From: Drosophila pseudoobscura
Lineage: Eukaryota; Arthropoda; Insecta; Diptera; Drosophilidae
Length of the DNA stretch: 64,000 nt
Assembly (NCBI RefSeq): GCF_009870125.1
Contig: NC_046683.1
Location: 59,597,869-59,661,868 of the forward strand
Direction: 5' to 3'
This document shows, piece by piece, positions 1-10,420 of the stretch. The notes beneath the pieces were generated by a model. It had not been told where the DNA came from, did not search any database, and was given only the letters and a program-made list of their open reading frames with translations. A program made the position numbers and the translations under genes. The first letter of the stretch is position 1, and every line of letters begins with the position of its first letter.

Positions 1-125
1 TCAAGGAGGCGGCCGGCGATGACCAGATCGATACCATAACCCCGGCACGCCAGAAGTTCGCCATCGATCTGCGCACCCCCGAGGAGATACAGGCCGGCGA
101 AATGGACCAGGAAACGGAGGCGTAG
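1..125 (+). CDS. 3' end of an unidentified protein-coding gene (partial)
   Basis: An open frame enters from the left edge (first full codon at base 3) and ends at TAG 123-125, giving the last 40 residues of a protein. The piece is hydrophilic and acidic (Asp, Glu, Gln) and ends GEMDQETEA. It has no cysteine and no hydrophobic segment, so it looks like a soluble or cytoplasmic tail. I do not recognise the family. Support for coding is the third-position GC preference typical of fly genes (ggc, gcc, ctg, cag) up to the stop, and an AATAAA signal about 240 bases later. The upstream part lies outside the window, so the exon start and function cannot be judged. Confidence 0.6.
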   Translation, partial: KEAAGDDQIDTITPARQKFAIDLRTPEEIQAGEMDQETEA

Positions 126-366
126 TGGGTGGTGGATGGTGGATGGTGGGCCCGCCCTCTCCGTTGGACTCCATTGTGATGTCTTAGTTACTTATTGTCC
201 AGTGTTCACTGTAATTGTAATTTGTACGAGTGCGAGTGCGAGGGGGAGGAGGAGGAGGAGGACGCGTACCAGTCGTCCTCCTCGCGCACGGCTCGAGTGT
301 TTCCTCATACAGCTAATTGCCCAAAGCTTGCATAAGTGTTGATCCCAACTGTAAACGATTTTCTAT

Positions 367-372
367 AATAAA
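367..372 (+). terminator. poly(A) signal of the left-edge gene
   Basis: AATAAA on the plus strand, 242 bases after the TAG at 123-125, at a normal distance for a fly 3' UTR. The sequence between (126-366) is the likely 3' UTR and has no other strong AATAAA. Confidence 0.5.
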
Positions 373-2503
373 TACACAGTAGATATATGTATGTACGATT
401 ATGTATTGATATTTCCGTATAGGACAGGATTTATTGGTCCCATCTGCCTAGGCCTAGGCCTCCGCCAGATCGACTCCTCATCAAGCAGATATATGCCCTA
501 CCTGCCCAGAGAGACAGCCTTCCATGCGTTTCAGGCCTCTGCTTGGGGGTACATTCGATGTGTGGGTGTGTAACACCCCGAAGGAAGCGCTTTCGACCCC
601 ATAAACCATATATATTCTTCATCAGCATCGATAGAAGAGTCGTTAAAGTCATGTCTCACTGTCCGTCTGTCTCTTTTGAGGCCTAGATCTCAGAGACCCT
701 AAGAGCAAGAGCCATCAAAGTTTATATCGAGACTTCTGTGCTACCTGTGATCCCTACCCCCACCACAAGGGGCACAAATCTGTGGCATGGACACTTTTGG
801 AACATCCAGAAATACCCAAAACCATATCTTTTGCTGAATTTGGATCAGATCGGATGGGTTTTATGGCGAGAATAAGCTAATAAAAATACTCATTCGCTCT
901 CTCACTCTCTGGCTCGGCCTTTCTCACTCTAAATCGTGCAAATAGAGGGAGGGAGGGAGCTAGCAGCATAGCTGGTGATGGTGTGAGAAGAGAGACAGAG
1001 ACGGAATACAAAACAGAATCCAGAAATTCTAGTAAAAATAGGTCATTAGGTGGAAAGATGATGAACGGAGATGGTCCATCCTCTTTTTCCACTCTCTCTC
1101 TGTATCTCTCTCTCATTTCGGGCAAAAATTGAGAGATCCACGCATTAGCCGGCATCCTCCCTCTTGCGAAAAACAGACAAAGAGAGACAGAGAGAGATAA
1201 AGAGGCTATGAGGCAGTCATCGGATCTGATCGGAACACCGGCTATAAGAGTAGAGCCGCGGCCCTTGCCGCGTCAAGCGCGCAGAACGGGCACATTCTAT
1301 GCACATTTCTGCATCTATTCTTATTCACTTATTTCCAGGCACCGTAACGATTATAATTTGTAAAAACAAATTAAGCAATAACATTTATTTGTTAAATTTT
1401 GTGTTTAAAATTTTTTTTAATTATTAAAGTAATTTAAATGATTAAAATTAAAAAATAATAATTATTAATAACTAATTAATACTTAAAAAAAAATTTAAAA
1501 ATCATTTTTATTTATAAATTTGTATATCAAAATTAAACCATAAAAATTATTTTCAATTTGTATTATAAAAATTGAAAATAAAAGTTATGATTTAAGTTTT
1601 ATTATACAAATTTTAAATATATATTGAATTTCTATATCTTTTGAATAATTTGAATGTGTTAATTTTTATATAAAAATTATTTTTTAATTTTTATCATTTA
1701 AATTAATTTTAATAATTAAAAAAAAAAATTTAAATGAAAAAATTGCGATTAAAAGTCGATCCTGTTTTGAAATTTGGCGTACAAAAATAACATATGGCTA
1801 TTTTCCCCACTCTTCTTGCTAGTTTTTTGTGCATTAATTTTCAATATTATTTGCGGTCCCTGCTTAATTCATTCAATTTATTCTCATATGAATATTAATT
1901 GTTTATTGTTTATTCTTCACAAGAGCCTCTTGATAAATATTTATTAGTGTTCAATGCTTTTAAGTGGATTATTTTTGGTGAATAAATAAATGTTAGGCGT
2001 CTCGTTTCATTGCTTTTTTTAGCGATTGCTGGGAGCTTTCCAATGGCTTCTAAAGCGAAAAAACAGAGCACCCCGAAGGATCCTGGCCTGAAATTTGTGT
2101 GGGACCTCAACAGAAGGAACTCAAAATTGGGGGTGAGTGTAGAGGATCTATGGGTTAAGTGTGGAGTGTGCCCAGGGGATCCCAAGTCTTCCAGGCTAGA
2201 CAGGGAATCCTCTTTTTGGAGGCTGTTTGCCACCAAACAATGGAATAACTCCCGCTATTTCTACCAATGTTTCCTCGATAACGTCTGTTTCCACTCTGCC
2301 TTTCCCCTGGAATGAGTGGCATGAGTTCCAGGCATCATTCAGGACCATGGCCTCCCGTGTTAGATGTTCGTATGGGAGAAACAATTGAGGGATGCTGTGA
2401 AGGTCTCGAAAGTCAACAAAGCTTTTTCCCCCCAAGACACAGGACCCTCGAACCCCTGCAGGACCCGAACCACCCAGATGGAAATTTTGAATTTTTTATA
2501 ATT
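373..2503. other. intergenic stretch between the left-edge gene and the chitin-binding gene
   Basis: No supported gene. It contains GA/CT-rich DNA around 890-1200, an almost pure A/T block at about 1345-1745, and ordinary intergenic sequence from 1800 to 2500. Short open frames exist on both strands but overlap each other, have no splice support and no recognisable protein. Confidence 0.5.
1345..1745. repeat. A/T-only low-complexity block
   Basis: About 400 bases made almost only of A and T with short runs of each, clearly different from the GC-balanced flanks. No tandem period is obvious by eye. It could be a scaffold-attachment-like region or just low-complexity intergenic DNA. Confidence 0.6.
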
Positions 2504-2509
2504 TTTATT
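2504..2509 (-). terminator. candidate poly(A) signal of the long chitin-binding gene
   Basis: TTTATT on the plus strand reads AATAAA on the minus strand, about 245 bases after the stop codon at 2753-2755. It lies just before a TG microsatellite. Confidence 0.35.
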
Positions 2510-2536
2510 TGTAGATTTTTGTTCGTGTTTTTGTAA

Positions 2537-2565
<29 letters not shown>
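2537..2565. repeat. TG dinucleotide microsatellite
   Basis: Uninterrupted TG repeat of about 29 bases in the probable 3' UTR of the minus-strand chitin-binding gene. Confidence 0.8.
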
Positions 2566-2567
<2 letters not shown>

Positions 2568-2752
2568 CTTTGACTCGTTGGAACAACAATTCTATGCTTA
2601 AATTTCAACTCTCGTGTAAAACTAGGAAATCAAAGGAATTAAATTAATATAAGGCTTGCCTAAAAGTGCAAATGAGTGGGGAACTAGGACGTGAGAGGGG
2701 GGTGGGGAAGGGAGGGGGAGGGGGTAGGGGGGTATTTGGCTAGAAGAGATGC

Positions 2753-5700
2753 CTAACTGGCATCGGCGCGGAAGAGGAATCTACGCTTGCGGGCATCCAT
2801 TTTGCCAAGGGACTGCGACTGGGACTCGGCCTGGGACTGGGATTCCTTGGCCGTTTCCGTTTCCACTTTGCTCACAGTCACGGGCAGCGTTTGCACCTTG
2901 GTCATGGCCGGCTCGGCCATCGAGACGCGCTTGTAGATGGGCAGAATCATCTCCTGATCGGGCTCCGGGGCCTGCTCCGGCTCCAAGGCCTGCTCCTGCT
3001 CCGAGGCCTGCTCCGGCTCCGACTCCGAGGCCTTCTCCTGCTCCAAGGCCTCCTCCTGCTCGGGTTTCGGGCTCTGAATCAGGGCCAGGGGGGCAGCAGC
3101 GCCGGGTGTCACGACCAGCTCCATGGGAGCCATCTGTTCTTGGTTCTTGGGCGTCTGGTCGAGGCGCTCCTTGACGAGCTCCACAATATCATCGATGCTG
3201 ATTGAGGGCATATAGGCGGCAGGGGCTTCCTCGACCGTCTGGGGGCCTGCCTCCTCGGGGGCGGCGGCTGTTGCCTCCTCAGGGACTGCCTCGGGGGCCT
3301 GTGGCTGCACCTCCTCCTCCCCCAGGGGAACCACCTGCACGGGTATCTGGTAGTCCATGGGCAGGTGGTTGTACTGCATGATTTGTATGATCGGCGAGTC
3401 GGTCATGATCTTTGGCGGGGACTTCTGAAGGGCCGACTCCTCCGGCAGCTGCTCCTCGATCGAGGCGTTCTTGTCCACGATCTCGGGCTCCGGCAGCTTG
3501 GCCTCTTCGACGGAGACATCGGGCGACTGCTTGGTGTCCAGCTCCTGGCCGAGAGTCTCGGCCATGTCCATGGCGGCTGTGGCCAGCTCAGTCTCGGGTT
3601 TCTCTTCGCTTTTCTTCAGCGTATTGAGGAAGTCCGTGATCAGCTGCTCGGCCTCGGCGGCCATCGCTGGATCGACGGGCTTGAAGCCGCCGAGCGACTC
3701 CTGGGTCTCCTTGTTGTCGAGCAGGATCTCCTCCACCAGGGGACTGTGCTCGTGCATCTCCGGCGAGGCCGCTATGCTCTCGGGAGCATCGGCTGGCCGC
3801 GCTGTCTCGAGGGCTTCAATGCTGCTGAGGATCTCCTCGTCGGTCTCGGTAATGGCGGGCTTGTTGCGGTTTCCCTCTTGGATCTCCTCCACCTTGGCTG
3901 GCACTGCCTTCTCCTCTTCGGCGGCTGGAACTTCCTTGTCTTCCTCGATGGCTGGGACTTCCTTCACCTCTTCGGCGGCTGGCTTTTCCTTCTCCTCATC
4001 GTCGGCTGGCCTTTCCTTTTCCTCTTCAGCGGCTGGCACCTCCTTCTCTTCCTCGGCAGAGGGCACCACCTTCTCCTCTTCGGTGGCTGGCACTTCCTTC
4101 TCTTCCTCGACAGCAGCTGGCTTGATCTCCTCCACCAGCGGCTTCTGCTCCGCATCCTGTGGCTTTTCTCCCTCCAAGCTCTCCACAATGACGGCGGGAA
4201 TCTCCTCGATGGCCTCAATGGGCTTCACTTCCTCGAGTCCTGTTGCAATTTCCAGCTTTATGGGTGCCTCCTCTGGCTCCGCTATGGCCACCGCTGGCTC
4301 CGAGGCCTGCACCTCCGGCTCTGGCTCTGGCTCCGGCACTTCTTCTGCGGCCTCCTCGAACATCGTCTGCAGCTGGACCGTGGGCTGGGGCTCGCTCAGC
4401 TGCAGTACAGGCGCCTCGGTGACAACCGGCTCGGTCTCTAGGAGCTCCTCCACGGGCCTTGGGGTGGTTGTGGGCTTATTGAAGATCGCGGGACGCTTGC
4501 GAATGCCGGCAAAGAGCTCGTTGCGTACGGGGGCGGCTGCCAGAGGCTGGGGCTTGTGGGGCCGCATGGTGAAGCGCTGCGGCTCGGGGGCCACTGGCAC
4601 TGGCGTCTTCCTCTGGGGCTGGGGCTGGGCCTGGGACTGGAGCTGGAGCTGGGCCTGTGGCTGGGGCTTGCGGCGGTTGGGCTTTGGCTTGGGCTTGGCC
4701 TGCACCTTGACTGGCCTCGAGGGCTGGGCGACAACGGGCTTGGGTTCTGGCTCGACGAAGGACGTGGCCGGGGCTGGCTCCTCCTCCTCCTCCTCCGGCT
4801 CAGCAACCTGCTCCTGCTGCTTCTCCTCCTCCTGGACGGGGGCGCCTCCAAAGTTGCCGTTCAGCTCGTAGTAGCGGGCGCTGTCCTCGCACTCGATGGT
4901 CATGTCCTCGCGGCGCATGCACGTGAAGGATTCCTGCAAAGACAAACCAAAACAAACCGTAAATCTCCGCCAGCGAGGAACGAGGGCCTGAGGGCTGAGG
5001 GCCTACTTGACTGAAAATCGTATCCTCCGGGCAGATGAAGCTCCAACGGAAGGTGTTCTCCCTGCCGTCCGCGTAGGTCACCGGCAGGCACACGTGGAAG
5101 ATCTGGCAATCGTTCTCCACATCCGCGTAGTAGCCGTAGGTCTTGTTGGCGCACGAAAAGTTGTCCGTGATGTCCGCCCGTATGGATGTGGCATTGCTGG
5201 GCAGGGTCAGAGTGCCCAGGGGCGTGGCCGCCGCCGCCACCGCCGACTCCGTTTCCGTTTCGTTGGGGATTTCCTGGACTTCAGCTGAGGTCGGGGGCGT
5301 GGCCGTTGCCGGTGCTTTATCCTCGCGTGCTGGGTTCTTTCTCTTCTGCAGGAGGGGGAGAGGAAGAGGGAGATAGAAAGAGAGAGAGAGAGACATAATG
5401 ATTAGCCATTCCGCTAAGGGGCTACGTGCCTGGCATCGTGACGATCCAGCACGTGACGCTTGGGGCTTGTGGCCTGGGGCCTGGGCCCTGGGGGCCCTAG
5501 CTCGATCAAATTTCACTTGTGTTCTAGTTTTTCGTTCCATAAATGAAAATCCAAGCCCTAACCTTTTATGGGGCGGGGGGGTGGCGGCCAGCTGCAATCG
5601 AATTTACTTTCGAATGGAACGCCACGAATATTATCACATCATATCGTATGAAAACTTTCCCTGTCTATGGATCGCTTAGGATATATATGTATATCTATGG

Positions 5701-6303
5701 ATATTTTGAAGAGAGTTCCAGATAGTTCCAGGGCTTACTCATCGCCAGAATCTTTGAGGTGGTGAGGCTTTAGACCAGGTCTTGGGCTAAACGTTTGGCA
5801 TACCAAATAAGCCAACGGCCAATGGGCAAACCGTTCGAACGTCAGGCGTTGGTATGCAAATGGGCAGAGGTAGAGGCAGGGGCAGAAGCAAGAGGCAGAG
5901 GCAGAAGCCAGAAGCCAGAGGCGGAGACAGAGGCAGAGGCAGAGGCAGAGGCAAGAGGCAGAAGCCAGAGGCAGAAGCCAGAGGAAGAACTAGAGGCAGA
6001 GGCAGAGCCAGAGACAGAGGAAGAGCCAGGGGCAGAGCCACAGCCATAGCCAGAGCCACAGGTGGGACTGCGTCGGTGTTCCCGTGTCCCATTAAAGTTA
6101 TGCGGCATATCCGCCGGGAGGCGGCTCACACCGCCAACGGAAGTGGGTGTCTGGAGGTCTGAATGGTCTGGAGGTCTGGAGGTCTCGCCCCATCTGTGGG
6201 CAACACTCACCTGGTGGCCGGTCAGCGGTCCTGCGCTGCAAGTGGCCGTGAGGCAGAGCACCACACACACGGTCTTCCACACGGTCTTCCACACGATCTG
6301 CAT
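2753..6303 (-). CDS. secreted single-domain chitin-binding (peritrophin-A/CBM14) protein with very long Glu/Pro-rich tail
   Basis: Coding exons on the minus strand: 6211-6303, 5007-5345, 2753-4933; all junctions are GT-AG and phase 0. The product is about 870 residues. Residues 1-24 form a signal peptide (hydrophobic VCVVLCLTA, cleavage near CSA-G). A single six-cysteine chitin-binding type 2 domain spans about 90-165, with cysteines at about 96, 111, 117, 136, 149 and 159 and the aromatic core GYYADVENDCQIFHVC. The remaining ~700 residues are low complexity, rich in Glu, Pro, Ala, Gln and Lys, with a KEVPAxEEE-type repeat near the middle and a basic KRRFLFR near the C-terminus. One chitin-binding domain plus a long tail fits the Cpap1 class of cuticular proteins analogous to peritrophins, which bind chitin in cuticle. 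The second gene of this type lies at 31.7 kb. Exact orthologue not assigned; the large antisense open frames in the last exon are shadows. Confidence 0.85.
3890..4110 (-). repeat. internal ~10-residue coding repeat (KEVPAxEEE type)
   Basis: Within the last exon of the chitin-binding gene, the minus strand encodes about seven imperfect copies of a 10-residue unit of the form EEEKEVPAxE. Each unit has an acidic run, a lysine pair region and a Val-Pro or Arg-Pro step. Copies differ at third codon positions, so the array is old or under selection for charge. The result is a periodic acidic/lysine tract likely to be extended. Confidence 0.7.
5860..6056. repeat. GCAGAG/GCAGAAGCC hexamer-type tandem repeat
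   Basis: Roughly 200 bases of imperfect six-base repeats (gcagag, gcagaa, agccag) inside intron 1 (5346-6210) of the chitin-binding gene. It creates long low-complexity open frames on both strands that are not genes. Confidence 0.75.
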
Positions 6304-6578
6304 GATGATTGTTCACTATCTCCAAATACGACACTTTTTAAAGCACTTTTTTATCCTCCAAAAGGTTTTTGGGTATTTTTTTCGATATTTTTTTTGCGCT
6401 TGTGTGTGGGGGGTGGGTGGGGGTGTGGGCGGTGTTTAATCCAAAATTGTTATCCAAGCGTAAGCGAAAAAAATACAAAAAAAAAAGAAGAAAAACCGAA
6501 AAGCTTGCACTCGCACTGCCTGCTGTTGCTGGAGCTCTTTGCACACCTGTGAGGCACCGTTGGTTGGAAAATACTAAC

Positions 6579-6615
6579 TGCGACCGTCCAAGGCAAGCGA
6601 CACCCAATTTATATA
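6579..6615 (-). promoter_or_regulatory. candidate TATA-type promoter of the long chitin-binding gene
   Basis: On the minus strand a TATATAAA box lies at 6608-6615 and a GCAGTT initiator-like site has its A at about 6579, about 34 bases downstream of the TATAAA. The ATG follows at 6303, leaving a ~275-base 5' leader. TATA promoters are usual for cuticle genes. Spacing is slightly longer than ideal. Confidence 0.4.
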
Positions 6616-6713
6616 TTCTTCGCTTTTGATTTATTAAGAATGCAAAAAGGCACAGCAGAGAAAACCCCAAAGAGCCAGCACGCACACACAGCCAGAGGTA
6701 CAGGTGCGTGGCA

Positions 6714-6759
6714 GGCACACACACACACGCACACACACACACACACAGACACGCACACA
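6714..6759. repeat. CA microsatellite
   Basis: Nearly continuous CA repeat, 46 bases with a few interruptions, just upstream of the chitin-binding gene promoter. Confidence 0.75.
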
Positions 6760-9700
6760 ATGGGCAAATGCTTATTGTGGAGTCGCCTCTTCTGCGCAGA
6801 CGTGACACTGCGCGGCTTTCGTGTGTGTGTGTGGGGCTCTGCTTGTGGCTGTGGCTGTGTGGAACGCATTCGCTGGATTGTGGAACCCAAGACACAGAGC
6901 GAAAGGTTCGATGGAAGATGGAGCCATAGGCCAGGGGTTTGGGCCCCAAAAGCTTTCCTAACTTCCTACCTTGAGCCCCTTATGGAGATCCTTCCACCTC
7001 TGACACGCGTCCTCCCCCCGCCCTGCCCACCGAGAGGCGCTTCAAAGGCCCCTCCTGCTGTGAGAACATCTCCACGACTTTGATGAGGGCCCCTCTTGTT
7101 GCCCCCGCCAATGACCAGGGCCCTCGCTCATAATTAAACAAGAAATGCAATTATTATTGCTATTATTATTATTTCCGATGGCAATGGCCTCTGCAGCTTT
7201 CGCTTTTTGTTTGTGCGCTGTACGTGATTTTGATAGAACAGCCCAAAAGGTAGAGCCCCCAGGCAGAGCCCCCCAGGGACCCAATGACGGCACTAAACAT
7301 GAAATTAGAAATTCATAATTGTCGCGTAATACGCACAGCACTACGTGCCCCGCACTGTGGGGCTGTGGGGCTGTGGGGCCGCGAAATGGTAGCAAAACCC
7401 ATTCTAAATTGCTAATGCGCCTTAAGAGGCTTCGCTTGTTTTGGGCACTGGCCACTGAAGGGTTTTCGGTGGTGTGAAAGTCACTGCCTGATGATATTTC
7501 GTTTGTTGCATAATCCTTCTCCACCGCCGTTGCCGTCGCCGCCCAGGGCCAAGCCAATGAACCCCAGAACGAATCTGTGGGATGCTTCTGCCCGAACCCA
7601 CTTGGTACACATAAAACAGCAATCTCACGTCGTCGTTGGACAATCTTTCGAGTGTAATCTGAGGGGCCTCCGGTAATGATAGTCACGCCCAGAGGAGGGA
7701 GCTTCTCTAATCCCCACAGCAGACAGCAAAGACTTGCCTTTTTGGAGGGTTTCTTTATGCCCAAACATAGAGCCCCAAATGGTCTTCGAAACAACTGATT
7801 TATCTTAAGGTATTGGCATTTATTTGTGGGGAATTGCTTAGCCTCTGGCGCATCGAAATGGCCCTCAACGCGGGAACATTAACATGCCTGGGCATATATT
7901 TTCTGCACTTGGCAACAAAGTAGGCTTAAATGCAGTTTTGCCCGCCACGGCGGAGGGAGGACAAGGCTCAGACCCAGACCCAGACCCAGACCCAGACCCA
8001 GGCCGAATCGTGCAAAGATAAGCGCGTTGACAACAGGGCGACGTGTCGGTGCTCGACGCTGAAATTCTACGGCCACACAGCAGAATCATGACTGGAATTA
8101 TGAAAAAAATCATATTATTAATAGACAGCCGACGGACTGTCTCTGAGCAGGAGCCCGGTCCCGGCCTGGAATCGATGAAAAGAAATGCAGCAGGCAAAAA
8201 ATAAAAAAAACGAAAAAAAACACATGTAAACTTTCTAAAATGCAAATTGCACTGCAATGGAAAATCATGAGCACTTTTCAAATTACAAAAAAAATACAAA
8301 AAGACACGTGGGCGGGTCACCTGATTTTCTGATGCACACACGGCGTATACGTGATGCAGCGCACACACACACACACACGGCCAGCACTTTCTAGCGGCTA
8401 TTAAATTAATTAAGTTTTCGGTTAGGCACTCATCAAATGCCCAAAATGACAGCTCAATTGACAGCGGCACGTCGTCGCCTGTCACTTAGTGGAGCACCGG
8501 CGACGGGGGAGGGAGGCGGCCCAAGCTAGGAATTTTTTTTTTTCGCAACAAAATTTACTCCGAACCGTGACGCTGACACTTCCTTTTTGGCCAAAAAAAA
8601 AGAACATTGATATTTTTTGGATATTTTTCCATTCACGTTGTTCACCGTTATTCGCCCCCCTCCCCAACCAAGAGGCGGGGGCGACAAGAATTTCAATTGA
8701 TTGGCGAGGGTTTGCGGTTCTGCATTTTGGCAACATATCGAGAACAGATCGTATCGGGATGATGCATGGCCCACACACACCCCCACCATGCCCCACGCCC
8801 CACGGCCCACGCTCCACGCCCACTTTAAACCAAAGTCCGATTGGCGTTTAGAAAGTGCTGAAAACTAAACTACGAGCATTCTCTGTTTCTCCCCAGATGA
8901 TCAATTATGTGGCACACGTTTGAAGCTCCCCTCTCTAGAGGGCGGAGGGGGGGGGGGGGCACAATCAGGGCTCCCACGCATTGGGCCAAGTCTGATTGAA
9001 TTTTTATGGGCAATTTCATTGATTTTAATTTTGCTAATGATAAGAATTTCTTTGCACGAATTCCCATCAAGCGGTGGGGGGGGTGGCGGCTATTCGCTTT
9101 TCTTAACACGCTGCATGCCCCTGCACGCTGCATGTCAATTGCCGGAGATTTTCCTTCACTTCAAGAGTGGGTGGGGGCGGGGGGGGCCTCCCTCCATTTA
9201 AACAAGGTCAATATCAAACGTGACTGAATGCCAGAGCGAAGGCCAGAGGTTGACTTTCTTTTCCGACTCCCCAGCCGCGTGGCCACAATATTTACTATTT
9301 ATTAGCCATAAATCTAGAGCCCACCCCCTCCACCACCCCCCACCCCGCACTTGTCGAACGTTTGTCAAACACAAAATTTAATTGCTTTTTGCCAAAAAAT
9401 CGTTTGGCATGCGAGGCGCGATCTGCGCATGCGCAAATTGTTCAGCGACACCCACAAAAAAATGAAGGAAAAAATAACATTTACAGACGCTTCTATTTTG
9501 GGCGCACGTTGGCGCGCCGAGCAGGTGCCGGTGGTGGTGCCCCAGAATTGGGCCAAAGAATTAGAATCGCATGCACGCAGGCGAACGGGTGAAATTTTCT
9601 GTTGGAATTTCTGTCTCAGCGGCCAGAATTGACCGCATTGTGATTGCAGAGCCCCAAAAATGGGGCAGGAAATGAGGCACAAAGCAAAACCCTCCAGTGT

Positions 9701-10270
9701 ACAATTATCGAATGTTGTTTTTCTTTAATATGCATCATAGTATAACATACAAATATATATATAATAAAACGAGCGGGAACGTTGTACTCTCTATAGCTTA
9801 TACCCGGCACTCAGACGGCTTGGGATCGGTCGAACCATTGGGAGGATTTCTTCTGATCTGAGTCTCTTCTTTTCGTGGAATCTGCCGGGAATCCGGCTCT
9901 CCTCCGCCAGAGCGTGCACACTGCACGACGACAGGGCCTTGCGTGGCCCTTCCTCCTTTCCTCCTTCCGCCTTTGTGGCTTTCTCGTCACTCCAAAATGG
10001 CGGCTGCACCGGAGCCTTCAATGGGGCTCTCCTTTTTTGGTTTCCCTGAGCACCGGGCACAACATTTTGCATAAATAACTTAAGATTAATGTTCTCCAAA
10101 GTAGAAAAAAAAATTATATATATATTTATATAAATAGATATTTAAAATTTAGTTTACGTTTAAGTTTAAGGCATTGCACTAGGGGACGTACTAGGGTTAC
10201 AACTAAAATTGGTTTACTGGCATTTCCTTTTGTGCTAAAATTAATTTTGAGCTAGGACCTTACGGGGGAT
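6760..10270. other. intergenic region between chitin-binding and first Osiris-like gene
   Basis: No supported gene. It holds microsatellites, including a CAGACC array at about 7969-8001 and G or C runs near 8946 and 9074, plus ordinary non-coding DNA. Around 9790-9820 there is a short TATAGCTTATACCCGGCACTC-like segment of the kind seen in dispersed intergenic fly repeats. Possible enhancers cannot be recognised from sequence alone. Confidence 0.45.
7969..8001. repeat. CAGACC hexamer tandem repeat
   Basis: About five and a half copies of a six-base unit in the intergenic DNA. Confidence 0.7.
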
Positions 10271-10420
10271 TATTTAATAATCAGCATCATAATAAGATAT
10301 AAAATCAAATAAATACACGCAATAAATTAGACAGCGCTGGGGCGACGGGGCTGGGGGGTTCTGGGCTCCATTGGAGTGCAGGCGTTGGTGGGGGTGGGGG
10401 AGGGGGAGGGGAAGATGGAT

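Noticed and set aside
3365-4871. Two long plus-strand open frames (358 and 466 codons) opposite the last exon of the chitin-binding gene
   Set aside because: They are antisense shadows of a long Glu/Pro/Ala-rich exon; composition is Leu/Gly or Ser-rich, no family, no splice or promoter signs.
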